A stretch of 64,000 nt of DNA from CANMXU01 sp052030545 (GTDB lineage Bacteria > Pseudomonadota > Gammaproteobacteria > Enterobacterales > Alteromonadaceae). Position 1 is the stretch's first letter; each line of letters opens with the position of its first letter. The notes beneath the pieces were generated by a model that searched no databases, was not told the origin of the DNA, and was given only the letters and a program-made list of their open reading frames with translations. The stretch is taken from contig NZ_JBPDIH010000004.1 of assembly GCF_052030545.1 (NCBI RefSeq), positions 517,715 through 581,714 of the forward strand, given 5' to 3'. Shown here in pieces: positions 53,982-63,438 of this stretch. Position numbers and translations under genes: made by a program.

Positions 53982-55061
53982 CTATAATAGTGATATTAAC
54001 TTTTGTGTCGAAGCCGCTAATCCGACCGACGATTGTTTCGATAAATCATACCACTGTTGTGGTGTTTTTTCGTTAACTTCTTCTACTTTTAGTTGCCGAC
54101 AATCAACAACGATTGTTTCTATATCTAAATGAAAATGGCTAAAAGTATGGCGAAATGCTGGCAATGAGAATTGCTCGACTGCCTTTAAACCTTGTGATGT
54201 TAAAAAGTCATTCAGTTGCGTCGCCGCTGTTATTTCATAAAAACACCACAAACCACCCCATATGCCACTTGGTGGTCGCTTCTCCATTAATACTTTATTG
54301 TTTACTCTAGGGATCACCATAATGGTATTTTTAACCGGTGTTTGTTTTTTAGGCTTCTTTTGTGGAAAGGCGCTTTGCAAATCACCAGCTTTAGCCAAAC
54401 AGCCTGAGCTTAATGGGCAATTGTCACAATCAGGTTTACTGCGTGTACATACCATAGCGCCTAAATCCATCATCGCTTGGTTATATTGTGCGACGCCCTC
54501 TTTTGGTGTTAATGCGTCAGCGATAGGCCACAATTGTTGCTCAAATTTTGCCTGCGCATTATGCCCTTCAATCGTATAACAACGCGCAAGTACCCTTTTT
54601 ACATTGCCATCTAATATGGCATGGTGTTTATTTAGCGATAAACTTAAAATTGCCCCTGCGGTTGAGCGACCAATGCCGGGTAGGTCTATGGTTTCATTTA
54701 GTGTTTGTGGAAACTTGCCTTGGTGTAATTCTACAATTTGCTTTGCCGCTTTATGTAAGTTTCGTGCTCTGGCGTAATAACCTAGCCCAGTCCAGTGGTG
54801 CAGCACCTTGTCTTCATCGGCGGAAGCTAAAGCTGCGATGGTTGGAAAGCTCGCCATAAAACGTTGATAGTAAGGAATAACAGTAGCAACTTGCGTTTGT
54901 TGCAACATAATTTCTGAAATCCAGACTCGGTAAGGGGTTTTGTTTTGTTGCCAAGGTAAGGTTTTTCTGCCTTGCTCTTGATACCAAGCTAACACTTGGT
55001 GTGCAAATTTATTAGCCGAAGCTTTGCTGATTGTTACAGCTTGAGTATTATTTTTATTCAT
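53982..55061 (-). CDS. mutY: A/G-specific adenine glycosylase MutY
   Basis: 359 residues from the ATG at 55061 (TTG at 55067 is less likely). Removes adenine opposite 8-oxoguanine. Visible: catalytic Glu in SEIMLQQTQV, HhH loop LPGIGRSTAGAIL, catalytic Asp in MMDLGAMVC, and the 4Fe-4S cysteines in CTRSKPDCDNCPLSSGC. A C-terminal NUDIX-like 8-oxoG recognition domain (about 235-359) is present. Head of the mutY-yggX unit and divergent from yggL. Confidence 0.96.
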   Translation of the reverse strand: MNKNNTQAVTISKASANKFAHQVLAWYQEQGRKTLPWQQNKTPYRVWISEIMLQQTQVATVIPYYQRFMASFPTIAALASADEDKVLHHWTGLGYYARARNLHKAAKQIVELHQGKFPQTLNETIDLPGIGRSTAGAILSLSLNKHHAILDGNVKRVLARCYTIEGHNAQAKFEQQLWPIADALTPKEGVAQYNQAMMDLGAMVCTRSKPDCDNCPLSSGCLAKAGDLQSAFPQKKPKKQTPVKNTIMVIPRVNNKVLMEKRPPSGIWGGLWCFYEITAATQLNDFLTSQGLKAVEQFSLPAFRHTFSHFHLDIETIVVDCRQLKVEEVNEKTPQQWYDLSKQSSVGLAASTQKLISLL

Positions 55062-55156
55062 TGGCAAATTGTATCGAAAAAAAACATCACTTGTCTGGAA
55101 AATTAAAAAAATAACCTCTATGCTCTCGGCATCATCAATTTGAAGAAGAATACATC

Positions 55157-55495
55157 ATGAAAGCACAAGCTAAAAATAGAACACGCCGTTTACGTAAAAA
55201 GTTACGTGTAGACGAATTTCAAGAGCTTGGTTTTGATATTGCGTGGCAATTACCAAAAGATTCAAACGACCAAGAAGTTGATAGCTTTTTAGATAAATTC
55301 TTTGCTGAAGTTATTCAACCACATGGTTTAGGTTTTGGCGGCGAAGGCGACACCTTATGGCACGGCCTTATCTGCACACAAAAAATTGGTAAATGTACGC
55401 CAGAACATCAAAAAACGGTAGAAACTTGGTTAACCGACAATGGCGCAAGTGCCGTAGCGGTTAGCGAGTTATACGATGTTTGGTGGGCTGAATAA
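55157..55495 (+). CDS. yggL: YggL-family (DUF469) protein
   Basis: 112 residues. KNRTRRLRKKLRVDEFQELGF near the start and DVWWAE at the end are typical of YggL, a small 50S-associated protein in E. coli of unclear role. It is 5' of trmB in the same direction, the reverse of the E. coli order trmB-yggL, and divergent from mutY. Confidence 0.92.
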   Translation: MKAQAKNRTRRLRKKLRVDEFQELGFDIAWQLPKDSNDQEVDSFLDKFFAEVIQPHGLGFGGEGDTLWHGLICTQKIGKCTPEHQKTVETWLTDNGASAVAVSELYDVWWAE

Positions 55496-55676
55496 ACACT
55501 ATATTTCAAATTGAACCATGAAATAGCACAAAAAGTGTGGTGTAGTACTTTATCCATCCATCAGAAATTAAAATTTATCACACTTTATTAGCGTATTATT
55601 TGAGTTTGTATTGATAAAGCCCGATAATACGCGCCCTAAAATTAAGCACATAATTGTTATACCAAGTGAAAACACT

Positions 55677-56402
55677 ATGACCGAAAGAACACATAAAACC
55701 ATTGAACAAGCTGAACAAGAAGGTAAGTATATTCGTAAAGTTCGCAGCTTTGTAAAACGTGAAGGCCGCTTAACCAATGCACAAGCGCGTGCCTTAGAAG
55801 AACACTGGCAGACAATGGGTTTAAACCATAGTGACGGTATGATTGATGCTGAAGCACTTTTTGGTAATACCAACCCGGTTGTGTTAGAAATTGGTTTTGG
55901 CATGGGGAAGTCGTTAGTTGAAATGGCTAAGAATGCCCCTGAGCTTAATTATATTGGTATTGAAGTGCATAAACCTGGCGTTGGTGCTTGCATTGCTTCG
56001 GCGCAAGAAGCCGAGGTAACTAACTTAAAAGTGTATGAGCATGACGCAATTGAAATTTTAGCTGACTGTATTGCTGACGGCAGCTTAACTACGGTTCAAC
56101 TGTTTTTCCCTGATCCTTGGCACAAGAAAAAACACCACAAACGCCGCATTGTGCAACCTGAATTTGTTGAAAGTATTCGCCAAAAATTAAAAGTTGGCGG
56201 TGTTTTTCACATGGCAACCGATTGGGAAAACTATGCTGAGTGCATGTTAGAAGATATGACATCAGCCCCTGGTTATGAAAATCTTTCGACAACAAATGAC
56301 TATGTTCCTCGACCTGATAACCGTCCGCTAACTAAGTTTGAAAACCGCGGCCAACGTTTAGGTCACGGCGTGTGGGATCTGCAATTTAAAAGAATTGACT
56401 AG
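55677..56402 (+). CDS. trmB: tRNA (guanine-N7-)-methyltransferase TrmB
   Basis: 241 residues from the ATG at 55677 (E. coli 239); an extension to a TTG at 55611 is rejected. Makes m7G46 in tRNA with S-adenosylmethionine. Motif I VLEIGFGMGKSLVEMA, then YIGIEVHKPGVG, and the signature FFPDPWHKKKHHKRRIVQ; C-terminal TKFENRGQRLGHGVWDL. Ends 3 bp before the stop of the facing unknown gene. Confidence 0.96.
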   Translation: MTERTHKTIEQAEQEGKYIRKVRSFVKREGRLTNAQARALEEHWQTMGLNHSDGMIDAEALFGNTNPVVLEIGFGMGKSLVEMAKNAPELNYIGIEVHKPGVGACIASAQEAEVTNLKVYEHDAIEILADCIADGSLTTVQLFFPDPWHKKKHHKRRIVQPEFVESIRQKLKVGGVFHMATDWENYAECMLEDMTSAPGYENLSTTNDYVPRPDNRPLTKFENRGQRLGHGVWDLQFKRID

Positions 56403-56405
56403 TTT

Positions 56406-56789
56406 TTACTCTTTAGCTATCGGCTCAACACGACTTGGCGCTAAATATTGCTTTTCAACATGAAACAAATGTTGGCAATGGCGCCATTTTTTATCCCGCA
56501 CTAAACCTTCTTTTGTTAATAATTCCTTTTCTAGCGCAAATTGTAATATTCGTACACGGTATTGCGTCCAATAATAAATTGCCGCTTCTTGGTGGGCTTC
56601 ATTATTAGGAAACATCTCACTGCGATTTTCTTCAAGCTCAACAATTAGGCTGTTAACCACTTGCGGTTGTACTTGATGAGTTAAGTCGTTTTTAAATTTG
56701 GTAAATTGTTTGGCTCGATATAGTTGCCACGCAAACCACACGAGTATTAATACAGCAAATACCTGAATAACTAACACATTTATTCTCAA
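56406..56789 (-). CDS. Unrecognised single-pass membrane-anchored protein
   Basis: 127 residues. One N-terminal hydrophobic helix (about 5-23) then a soluble, charged domain (AIYYWTQYRVRILQFALEKELL and KKWRHCQHLFHVEKQYL are its most distinctive parts). I do not recognise it. It converges on trmB with a 3-bp gap, and an ATACCAATT-type repeat lies at its 5' side (56809-56835). Confidence 0.6.
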   Translation of the reverse strand: MRINVLVIQVFAVLILVWFAWQLYRAKQFTKFKNDLTHQVQPQVVNSLIVELEENRSEMFPNNEAHQEAAIYYWTQYRVRILQFALEKELLTKEGLVRDKKWRHCQHLFHVEKQYLAPSRVEPIAKE

Positions 56790-56808
56790 TCATTTCTTTT
56801 CACGCTTT

Positions 56809-56835
56809 ATACCAATTATCCCACTTAATTGGTAC
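56809..56835. repeat. ATACCAATT palindromic repeat
   Basis: ATACCAATTA and TTAATTGGTAC face each other over a short spacer. Similar AATTGGTATTAA sequences lie at 3481-3492, 12001-12012 and 63303-63346, all intergenic. Confidence 0.65.
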
Positions 56836-56931
56836 TAACATTAAATAAAAGCTGCTTTATCGAGCAACATTCAGTAAAATTTCTGTAAACGCAGGTAATA
56901 ATCTGTGTGTTAATCTAATAAAGGGAAACCT

Positions 56932-57975
56932 ATGTACAGAATAGTTCGTTCAAGCCTAGCACTAATATTGTTAGCACTTACCATAACGCAGCCGGTTATG
57001 GCAGAGAATACAGTGCAAAAACTATTCAAAGCAGTTAACCCTGGCGTGGTTGAGTTACATGTAAAAGCTTTGGCTGAGCCACAACCAGGCCAAGTAGCTT
57101 ATAAAGCAAGCTTAGCTCGCTCGTTAGGCTCAGGCGCATTAGTCAGTGAAAAGGGGCGTATTCTCACTGCGGCACATGTTATTGACCGCGCTACGGATAT
57201 CGAAGTTATCTTTAATGATGGTACAAAAACATCAGGTCATGTGGTTTGGATAGACTCAATTATAGATCTAGCAATGATCCAAGCAGCCAAGGTTCCTAGT
57301 TCAGCCAAAACATTAAAGCTTGCAAATAAAAGCGACTATCAAATAGGTGAACGAATTGTCGTTATCGGCGCTCCGTATGGTGTAAGCCATAGTTTATCAG
57401 TAGGTTATTTAAGTGGTGTACGCGATAAAGAACAAATACCTGGCACAACCATAGTGCCGCGTTTTTTACAAACTGACGCATCAATTAATCAAGGAAACTC
57501 CGGCGGACCTATGTTCAATCTTGACGGTGAAATTATTGGCATTGTTAGCCATATTTTATCCAAAACAGGTGGTAGTAACGGGTTAGGTTTTGTCGTGTCT
57601 ATTGATACCATTCATGACGTAATTGCCAATGAACCAGTAAGCTTTTCAGGCTTTATTCCCCTTCTACTTAGCGAAAAAATTGCTTATTCGTTAAACAACC
57701 CATTTGGCTATGGCATGTTAATTCAGCAAGTTATTCCTGGCACGCTTGCTCATAAACTTGGTTTTAGAGGTGGAAACGTAAGCATCACGCTGGGCCGTTC
57801 ACCGGTATTACTTGGTGGCGATATTATTTTAAGTATCGGTGGCCACCCAATAAAAGATTTAGAAGCGTTAAACAAACTACGCAAACGCATCTCTGAATAT
57901 AAAAAGGGTGATGAAGTCATGTTTCAGTACTTACGAGACGGTAAAGAAAAACACGTAGTATGGACGATTGAGTAA
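56932..57975 (+). CDS. Trypsin-like S1C serine protease with PDZ domain
   Basis: 347 residues. Signal peptide ending PVMAEN. Protease domain about 25-245 with the triad His in TAAHVID, Asp in SIIDLAMI and Ser in GNSGGPMF; PDZ domain about 255-345 (YGMLIQQVIPGTLAHKLGFRGG, LGGDIILSIGG). The family (DegP/DegQ/DegS, HtrA) guards envelope protein quality. One PDZ and a cleaved-type leader set it apart from typical DegS, which is anchored; it may be a secreted or specialised HtrA. Confidence 0.88.
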   Translation: MYRIVRSSLALILLALTITQPVMAENTVQKLFKAVNPGVVELHVKALAEPQPGQVAYKASLARSLGSGALVSEKGRILTAAHVIDRATDIEVIFNDGTKTSGHVVWIDSIIDLAMIQAAKVPSSAKTLKLANKSDYQIGERIVVIGAPYGVSHSLSVGYLSGVRDKEQIPGTTIVPRFLQTDASINQGNSGGPMFNLDGEIIGIVSHILSKTGGSNGLGFVVSIDTIHDVIANEPVSFSGFIPLLLSEKIAYSLNNPFGYGMLIQQVIPGTLAHKLGFRGGNVSITLGRSPVLLGGDIILSIGGHPIKDLEALNKLRKRISEYKKGDEVMFQYLRDGKEKHVVWTIE

Positions 57976-57991
57976 TCATTATAACGACGCT

Positions 57992-58024
57992 AGCTTTAGG
58001 TCGAAACATGACCTAAAGCTTTCC
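57992..58024 (+). terminator. Hairpin after the S1C protease gene
   Basis: AGCTTTAGGTC pairs with GACCTAAAGCT (58010-58020) over GAAACAT; only a short T stretch follows. Confidence 0.65.
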
Positions 58025-58147
58025 TCACTCTGGTTCACTTGCTAAATAGTCAACGTAACCTTTTCCTTTAAGATAAGTTATTATAACGATAATACGTTGA
58101 AATTATGCGTTATTTCACCTAGCCGATTAGCGGATACACTCTAGTTA

Positions 58148-58864
58148 ATGTTTAAACTGCCACTGTTTTTTTTATTACTCGTCACTACGCAAACGTCGAT
58201 GGCGCACACAACCGCTGTCAAAAATACAATCACCTTAGGGTCAACCAATACTAAAGACACTGCGCTTTATCAAAAAGCACAACGTATTTTATCTGTGGCC
58301 TTTTCAGAGTTAGGTTATCAGTTAAAAATTGCTGATTTGCCCAATAAACGAAGTTTGGTTTCAGCAAATAATGGCTCAGTCGACGGCAGCTTATTTAGGG
58401 TTAGTAGTTTAGATCTACACCTATACAACAATTTAGCGCGAGTAGATGAGCCGCTATTTGTAATAGACCAATCGGTTATCGGTAAGCAACAGGTCAAGGT
58501 AGACGGTTGGCAAAGTATGAAGCAATATATTATTTCCTACGAGCGTGGCACACACTTAATCGAAACAAACAAAGACAAATTTAAAAGCTATATTGAAGTA
58601 GGAAGTTTTGAGCAATCTTTGCAGTTAATTAGCATTGACCGAGCAGATATCACAATTGCTAGCAGAGAAACAGCAACAGACTATTTATCTTCAAAATCCC
58701 CGCTACTCTCAGACATTATAATTCATCAACCGCCGCTACTAGAGATTAAGTTACATGTATTCTTAAACAAAAATAACTTTCCTAACTTGGCCAAAAAACT
58801 TTCAAATGTACTTATACAAATGAAAAAAGATGGCCGCTTTCAACAATTATCTCAATTAAATTAG
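58148..58864 (+). CDS. Periplasmic solute-binding family 3-like protein
   Basis: 238 residues. Signal peptide ending SMAHT; then ITLGSTNTKDTALYQKAQRIL, ADLPNKRSLVSANNGSVDGSLFRVS and SYERGTHLIETNKD, the build of small substrate-binding-like proteins that occur without transporters in Alteromonadales. The stop overlaps the stop of ogt by 3 bp on the other strand. Ligand unknown. Confidence 0.7.
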   Translation: MFKLPLFFLLLVTTQTSMAHTTAVKNTITLGSTNTKDTALYQKAQRILSVAFSELGYQLKIADLPNKRSLVSANNGSVDGSLFRVSSLDLHLYNNLARVDEPLFVIDQSVIGKQQVKVDGWQSMKQYIISYERGTHLIETNKDKFKSYIEVGSFEQSLQLISIDRADITIASRETATDYLSSKSPLLSDIIIHQPPLLEIKLHVFLNKNNFPNLAKKLSNVLIQMKKDGRFQQLSQLN

Positions 58865-59349
58865 GGTTTAAAGTTCGCCCCTTCATGCATTAAAAGCTTA
58901 GCCTTTAACGCTAACCCACCTGCATAGCCAGTCAATTTTCCATCTGCACCTATCACACGATGACAAGGAACAATAAGTGCAATAGGGTTTGCACCATTTG
59001 CTGTGCCAACTGCTCGTACTGCTTTTGCGTTGCCAATTTCTTTTGCTATCCATGCGTAACTGCGCGTTTGACCACAAGGGATAGTTTGTAGTGCTTGCCA
59101 TACTTTTTGTTGAAACGGTGTTCCTTGTGCAGCAAGCGGCAATGAAAAACTGAATCGTTTACCACAAAAGTACTCGTTTAGTTGCTGATGTGCCTCACTA
59201 AACACTTCGGGTCGCTCTACATATGATTCCGGAACTATTGCTTTTTTTTTACCATTTACAAATGTTAATGATGATACCCCTTGTTCATTAGCGGTAATTA
59301 ATATTTCCCCAAAAGGCGATGAAAAACGACTATAAAACATACTCACCAT
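58861..59349 (-). CDS. ogt: Methylated-DNA--protein-cysteine methyltransferase (Ogt type)
   Basis: 162 residues. Repairs O6-alkylguanine by taking the alkyl group onto Cys in IVPCHRVIG. The helix-turn-helix KVWQALQTIPCGQTRSYAWIA and the RAVGTANGANP segment with its Arg finger are visible. Start could be ATG 59349 or 59340 (MFYSRFSSPFGE); neither has a strong ribosome site. Convergent with the preceding gene with a 4-bp overlap. Confidence 0.93.
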   Translation of the reverse strand: MVSMFYSRFSSPFGEILITANEQGVSSLTFVNGKKKAIVPESYVERPEVFSEAHQQLNEYFCGKRFSFSLPLAAQGTPFQQKVWQALQTIPCGQTRSYAWIAKEIGNAKAVRAVGTANGANPIALIVPCHRVIGADGKLTGYAGGLALKAKLLMHEGANFKP

Positions 59350-59700
59350 ACATTATGAATAACAAAAGAACATGACGAAAATTTTACCATTACTGGTCAA
59401 TTTATTCATCAAGGTTGGAAGAACTAGGTAAGTAATACAAAAAAAATGTGGACATAGCTAACATAAATACCCATATTTTTACTTCACTAACATCATGAAA
59501 ACAGTGAGATTTAAAAAATCACTAAGGTTATTTTAATATTCCGTCAGTGATTTTTAAGATTGCGTAAGTAATTTTCATCTTTGCTACTTATAGTGAAGAT
59601 GCAACATTTAGAAAAATAACAAGCTATAAAAAATATATAACAACAATACAACAACAAGTGATATGTAAATTTCTATATATGCATTTTCGGGGGAAGCAAA
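59350..59700. other. 351-bp promoter region of the TonB receptor
   Basis: No gene. AAATCACT (59516-59523) and AGTGATTT (59546-59553) form an inverted repeat, with a third related AGTGAGATTT at 59503; this may be a regulator site. A GGGGGAAG ribosome site precedes the receptor ATG. Confidence 0.45.
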
Positions 59701-62397
59701 ATGACGATAGGTCATGGTCAAAAAATCTCAACACCTAAAAAACGATTGGTTCAGGCTATTCTTACAGCATTAACATTAACTCCTGCCTATTTAAACGCCG
59801 CACAAGATGAAAACCAACAACGAGAGTCTGAAATTGAGGTCGTCACTGTAACTGCCCAAAAGCGAGTACAAAACATTCTCAAAGTGCCAGTAACAGTTGG
59901 CACAGTGTCAGAAGATACCATTGAGGAAAGCGGCTCAGTATTATTGAGTGACATTGATAAGTTTATTCCTGGTTTTAATTTTAGTGACGGCAATATGACC
60001 CAAGCGGGTGTTTCCATGCGCGGCATTTCTAGTCCTAATATTAGTATTGGCGGCGATCCTTCATCAGCAACTTTCTATGATGATGTTTATATGCCAAGAG
60101 CTGCGCAAAATGTCGTATTCTCAGACATGGCACGGGTGGAAGTATTAAAAGGTCCCCAAGGTACCTTATTTGGTAGAAACGCAGCAATGGGTGTTGTCAA
60201 TATGGTGCCAAAATCACCTTTTGCTGACTTTGAAGGTTTTGTAAAAGCAACAATAGGTACTGATAATTTACACCGTTACGAAGGTATGATTAATGTTCCA
60301 CTGACAGACAGTATCTACGTGCGCGCCAATGCCTTAACTAATGAACAAGATGGTTTTGTTAAAAACATCGACGACTCTGCTTGGCATAACGGCAGTAAAG
60401 TATGGGATCTAGGCGCCAGAGATCACAGTGCAGCACGTATATCTCTTTTATGGGATATTAGTTCTGCGACCAATTTACAGTTCTCATACGATTGGGACGA
60501 TTTAGAGCAAGCTCCTCCTATGGCAATTGGCTTTAGCGAATTTGCCTACGATGGCGGTAAAAGTTATCTTGGAAGCACAGCCGAAAATGATGTCAGAAAT
60601 GGTGTTGAATCTCGTGACATGAGTGGAATGACCGCTAAGTTTAACCATGAATTTAGTAATGAGTGGTCAATGAAGTACTTAGTGAGTTATCGAGAGTGGC
60701 AAACAGTAAACCGTGAAGATGAAGATGGCACGTCTGATGTCACGCGCTACTTTGATACCTCAAATAACGAAGATTCCGACATTTTTTATACCGAACTACA
60801 ATTTAACTATGTCAGCGACAAAATTAACGCCGTTACGGGTTTTTCCTATTCTAAAGAGGATGTTAGCCAAACGTCTGAGTTAAACTTAACCAGTGATACA
60901 GCAGCACGTTTGATAACCGGAGATTTAAATAGCCAAATAGACCAACTCGTCTCAGGGCAAGTTGCTGATATGCTAGGCGGTAATACCGATGCACATGCCG
61001 CAGGCGCGTTTGGCCCTGGGGTTACTTTTGCTGGTGCGGTTCAAACCATTAAACAATCAATGGGCATTGAAGAAATGGACCACATGTGGAACCCCGATGA
61101 ATGGTCTAATACGTTAACGGCACTTGGCTTAGCTGACCAAATTATGGCGGCTATTGGTATGCCCGGACAAGAACTTACACCGGAAATTGTCACCGCAACT
61201 GGCGATTTAACTTACGACATTGTCGCAACCCAACTGCCAGCTATTGCTAATCCAGATGTACCGCCAGAATTTTTGCCAGCCTATATTCCAGAACTCTATG
61301 GACCAAGCTACGCAGGTCAGTTTTGGCAGGAAACAGTCAATAATACAGGTGAATTTACTAACTGGGGAATTTTTGCGGACGTAGATTACGCTATTAATGA
61401 CAAGTGGAACATTATAGGTGGTTTACGCTACTCAAAAGATGAAAAAGATTTCACTTGGTATATTCCGACAAATACTTTTTCAACCGTTCCCGTTAATAGC
61501 ATAATCGCTATGAGCGGCGGCGACCAAATTCCTATTGAAAATATTATTTTTCAGGAAGTTAATTACAGCGCCTCTGAAAGTTGGGATAAAATTACTGGTC
61601 GCTTTGTCACTAGCTATCAAGCCACCGATACCGATATGTATTTTGCATCCTATTCAACAGGGTACAAATCAGGTGGCTTTGATTCGTTAGGCGCTGTGCC
61701 AGGTTCTCAGCCGTTATCTTTTGATCCTGAAGATACTACAAACTATGAAATTGGTTATAAAGGTATATGGTGGGATCAGGTTATTGCTAACATTAGTGGT
61801 TACTATTTAGAACTAGAAAATCAACAAACTGGCGTAAGCTCGAAAAGACCAGATGATGTTGCTGCCGTGCCGTTAGTGATCAGTTTAGATCGGGAAATTA
61901 CTGGTATTGAGTTAGATTTACGCTGGATGGCTACCGACAGTCTCACCTTAGGCGTATTATCTGAAGTTCGCTCAACGGATACTTTTACCCCAAGCTACTA
62001 CAACGGTGAAGGCACTTTAGTTGAAGCAAAAGAAAAATCGGAAGATGCCGCGTTAAACTATACCCTTACCATTGATTGGATGCCTGACTTTGGCATAGGT
62101 ACCACTAACCTGCACCTAGATTATGTATTCACAGAAAATACTAACGCTCAAATTGTTGGCTTGGAAGAGTATAAAAAAGCGATCCCTGAATACTTCCTTG
62201 ATACTAAAAACTTAAATGCCCGTATATCTTGGGCAAATGATAACGACAGCATTGAAGTGGGTGTATGGGGGAAAAACTTACTGGATGAACAGCATGTAGT
62301 TAGCATTGGCGGATTAACCGCGAGTATATTAGGTACGCCATTTGGTCGTATTACGCGAGGATTAGAAGCAGGCATTGACTTTAAATATTCATTTTAA
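59701..62397 (+). CDS. TonB-dependent receptor
   Basis: 898 residues. Signal peptide (to about residue 33, ending YLNAAQ), TonB-box-like EIEVVTVTAQKR near 45, plug (about 55-170: VSEDTIEESGSVLLSDIDKFIPG, ARVEVLKGPQGTLFGRNAAMGVVNMVPK) and a long barrel ending GLEAGIDFKYSF. A 190-residue insertion-rich middle (about 395-560, with long Pro/Ala-rich loops) is unusual. The ligand is unknown. The stop codon TAA overlaps the 5-bp target duplication of the MITE-like element that follows. Confidence 0.9.
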   Translation: MTIGHGQKISTPKKRLVQAILTALTLTPAYLNAAQDENQQRESEIEVVTVTAQKRVQNILKVPVTVGTVSEDTIEESGSVLLSDIDKFIPGFNFSDGNMTQAGVSMRGISSPNISIGGDPSSATFYDDVYMPRAAQNVVFSDMARVEVLKGPQGTLFGRNAAMGVVNMVPKSPFADFEGFVKATIGTDNLHRYEGMINVPLTDSIYVRANALTNEQDGFVKNIDDSAWHNGSKVWDLGARDHSAARISLLWDISSATNLQFSYDWDDLEQAPPMAIGFSEFAYDGGKSYLGSTAENDVRNGVESRDMSGMTAKFNHEFSNEWSMKYLVSYREWQTVNREDEDGTSDVTRYFDTSNNEDSDIFYTELQFNYVSDKINAVTGFSYSKEDVSQTSELNLTSDTAARLITGDLNSQIDQLVSGQVADMLGGNTDAHAAGAFGPGVTFAGAVQTIKQSMGIEEMDHMWNPDEWSNTLTALGLADQIMAAIGMPGQELTPEIVTATGDLTYDIVATQLPAIANPDVPPEFLPAYIPELYGPSYAGQFWQETVNNTGEFTNWGIFADVDYAINDKWNIIGGLRYSKDEKDFTWYIPTNTFSTVPVNSIIAMSGGDQIPIENIIFQEVNYSASESWDKITGRFVTSYQATDTDMYFASYSTGYKSGGFDSLGAVPGSQPLSFDPEDTTNYEIGYKGIWWDQVIANISGYYLELENQQTGVSSKRPDDVAAVPLVISLDREITGIELDLRWMATDSLTLGVLSEVRSTDTFTPSYYNGEGTLVEAKEKSEDAALNYTLTIDWMPDFGIGTTNLHLDYVFTENTNAQIVGLEEYKKAIPEYFLDTKNLNARISWANDNDSIEVGVWGKNLLDEQHVVSIGGLTASILGTPFGRITRGLEAGIDFKYSF

Positions 62398-62400
62398 ACT

Positions 62401-62764
62401 AGAGCGTGTTGACCTTTGGTGTATGTTTTTGCAGCGAATTATTTGCCATTTATACAAGACAGAGCGATTGTCGTGTAGTTATTCTACATAAATGAGTGAT
62501 AAAGACTTTATGCTCCTGCAAAGTCACCTTACCCCACATCCATGTGGGGCAACGCAGTAGAAATGGCAAACAAACTCTGTCCGAAGGATCCATTTAAACG
62601 CTTCCTGCTCTTTGTTACTAACTTTATACGTACGACTCAAGGGATTGAGGAGGTAGGGCGACGTTTGGAACCAAAGCCGAGAGCCACTATGCCTTCAAGT
62701 TAGTGCCGCGATCAGAAAGCGTTTAAATTGGACAAAATTCATACCACAAAGATCAACACGCTCT
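62401..62764. mobile_element. 364-bp MITE-like element with 25-bp terminal inverted repeats and 5-bp target duplication
   Basis: Left end AGAGCGTGTTGACCTTTG and right end CAAAGATCAACACGCTCT are inverted copies (imperfect 25 bp: 62401-62425 and 62740-62764). Flanks are AAACT at 62396-62400 and AAACT at 62765-62769, a perfect target-site duplication. No reading frame inside. A nested pair, ATTTAAACGCTT near 62591 and AAAGCGTTTAAAT near 62717, and a CCCCACATCCATGTGGGG palindrome (62532-62549) lie within. Non-autonomous, so mobilised by an unseen transposase. Confidence 0.85.
62532..62549. repeat. CATGGATG palindrome inside the MITE-like element
   Basis: CCCCACATCCATGTGGGG; on the other strand CATGGATG at the centre with CCCA/TGGG-type arms. 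Same core at 13459-13472, 63439-63452 (as CACGGATG) and 63466-63479. Confidence 0.7.
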
Positions 62765-62792
62765 AAACTATCTCTATTTTTAATCGCTAAAA

Positions 62793-62814
62793 AGCCCAGT
62801 ACAATTACTGGGCT
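62793..62814 (-). terminator. Terminator of the DUF3859 gene
   Basis: AGCCCAGTA (62793-62801) pairs with TACTGGGCT (62806-62814) over CAAT; the A-run on its left gives the minus-strand U-tract. Confidence 0.85.
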
Positions 62815-62826
62815 ATTTTATGCTCA

Positions 62827-63267
62827 TCATTTTCTATGCCTACGGGTAAGCTGTGCGAATTCATCAAGTGGCTCAGCATTATCTTCAGATACATCAAAGG
62901 TTTTTTCTGCAACCACTTTGCCCTGATATTCAATCACTATGCGCCAAGCACCTGTTTTATTTGAAACAGGTGCCCAAATAGTATCACCCAGAAAGAAATC
63001 CCAATCACTATTTTTGACATAAACATCCCCAGTAAATGGCAGCATAATATTGCCATCTTCATCTGGGATATTAGGATGGTAGATACAGTAGTCTAACTTG
63101 ATCCCTTTACCTTTTTTAACGTTAAGTATCAAACCAAACTCTATGTCAACTTCAGCTGGTATATCTAACGTGTATTCCTTTATTTGAGGAAGTTCTTTTG
63201 CATCATTTTGCCACTGAGTATAAATACCATAACTCGCTAATTTAAATTGCGGTTTTACCTTTGCCAT
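62827..63267 (-). CDS. DUF3859 protein
   Basis: 146 residues without signal peptide. FKLASYGIYTQW near the N-terminus, then PAEVDIEFGLILNVKKGKGIKLDYCIYHPNIPDEDG and WAPVSNKTGAWRIVIEYQGKVVAEKTFDV, fit the DUF3859 family, whose function is not known to me. Stand-alone gene, with the MITE-like element on one side and the 5S region on the other. Confidence 0.8.
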   Translation of the reverse strand: MAKVKPQFKLASYGIYTQWQNDAKELPQIKEYTLDIPAEVDIEFGLILNVKKGKGIKLDYCIYHPNIPDEDGNIMLPFTGDVYVKNSDWDFFLGDTIWAPVSNKTGAWRIVIEYQGKVVAEKTFDVSEDNAEPLDEFAQLTRRHRK

Positions 63268-63302
63268 TACTTAACTCTTTTCAAATCACAACATGGTTAA
63301 CT

Positions 63303-63346
63303 TATACCAACAGCACCAAATACTTGATTGGGTCAATTGGTATTAA
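63303..63346. repeat. ATACCAA...TTGGTAT repeat
   Basis: TATACCAA and TTGGTATTAA face each other about 26 bp apart, upstream of DUF3859. Related to the repeats at 3481, 12001 and 56809. Confidence 0.55.
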
Positions 63347-63410
63347 ATCCTTTTTCATTCAGGTGATCTTATCAAACTTTTACCAATAATTTTTATCAGA
63401 AAAAGCAAAA

Positions 63411-63436
63411 AGCCCGATTCTTTCGAATCAGGCTTG
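63411..63436 (-). terminator. Distal rRNA-operon-type terminator hairpin
   Basis: AGCCCGATTC and GAATCAGGCT enclose TTTC; on minus-strand RNA the mismatch becomes a U-G pair and a T-run follows. Same family as the hairpins at 63781 and 63927. Confidence 0.75.
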
Positions 63437-63438
63437 AC

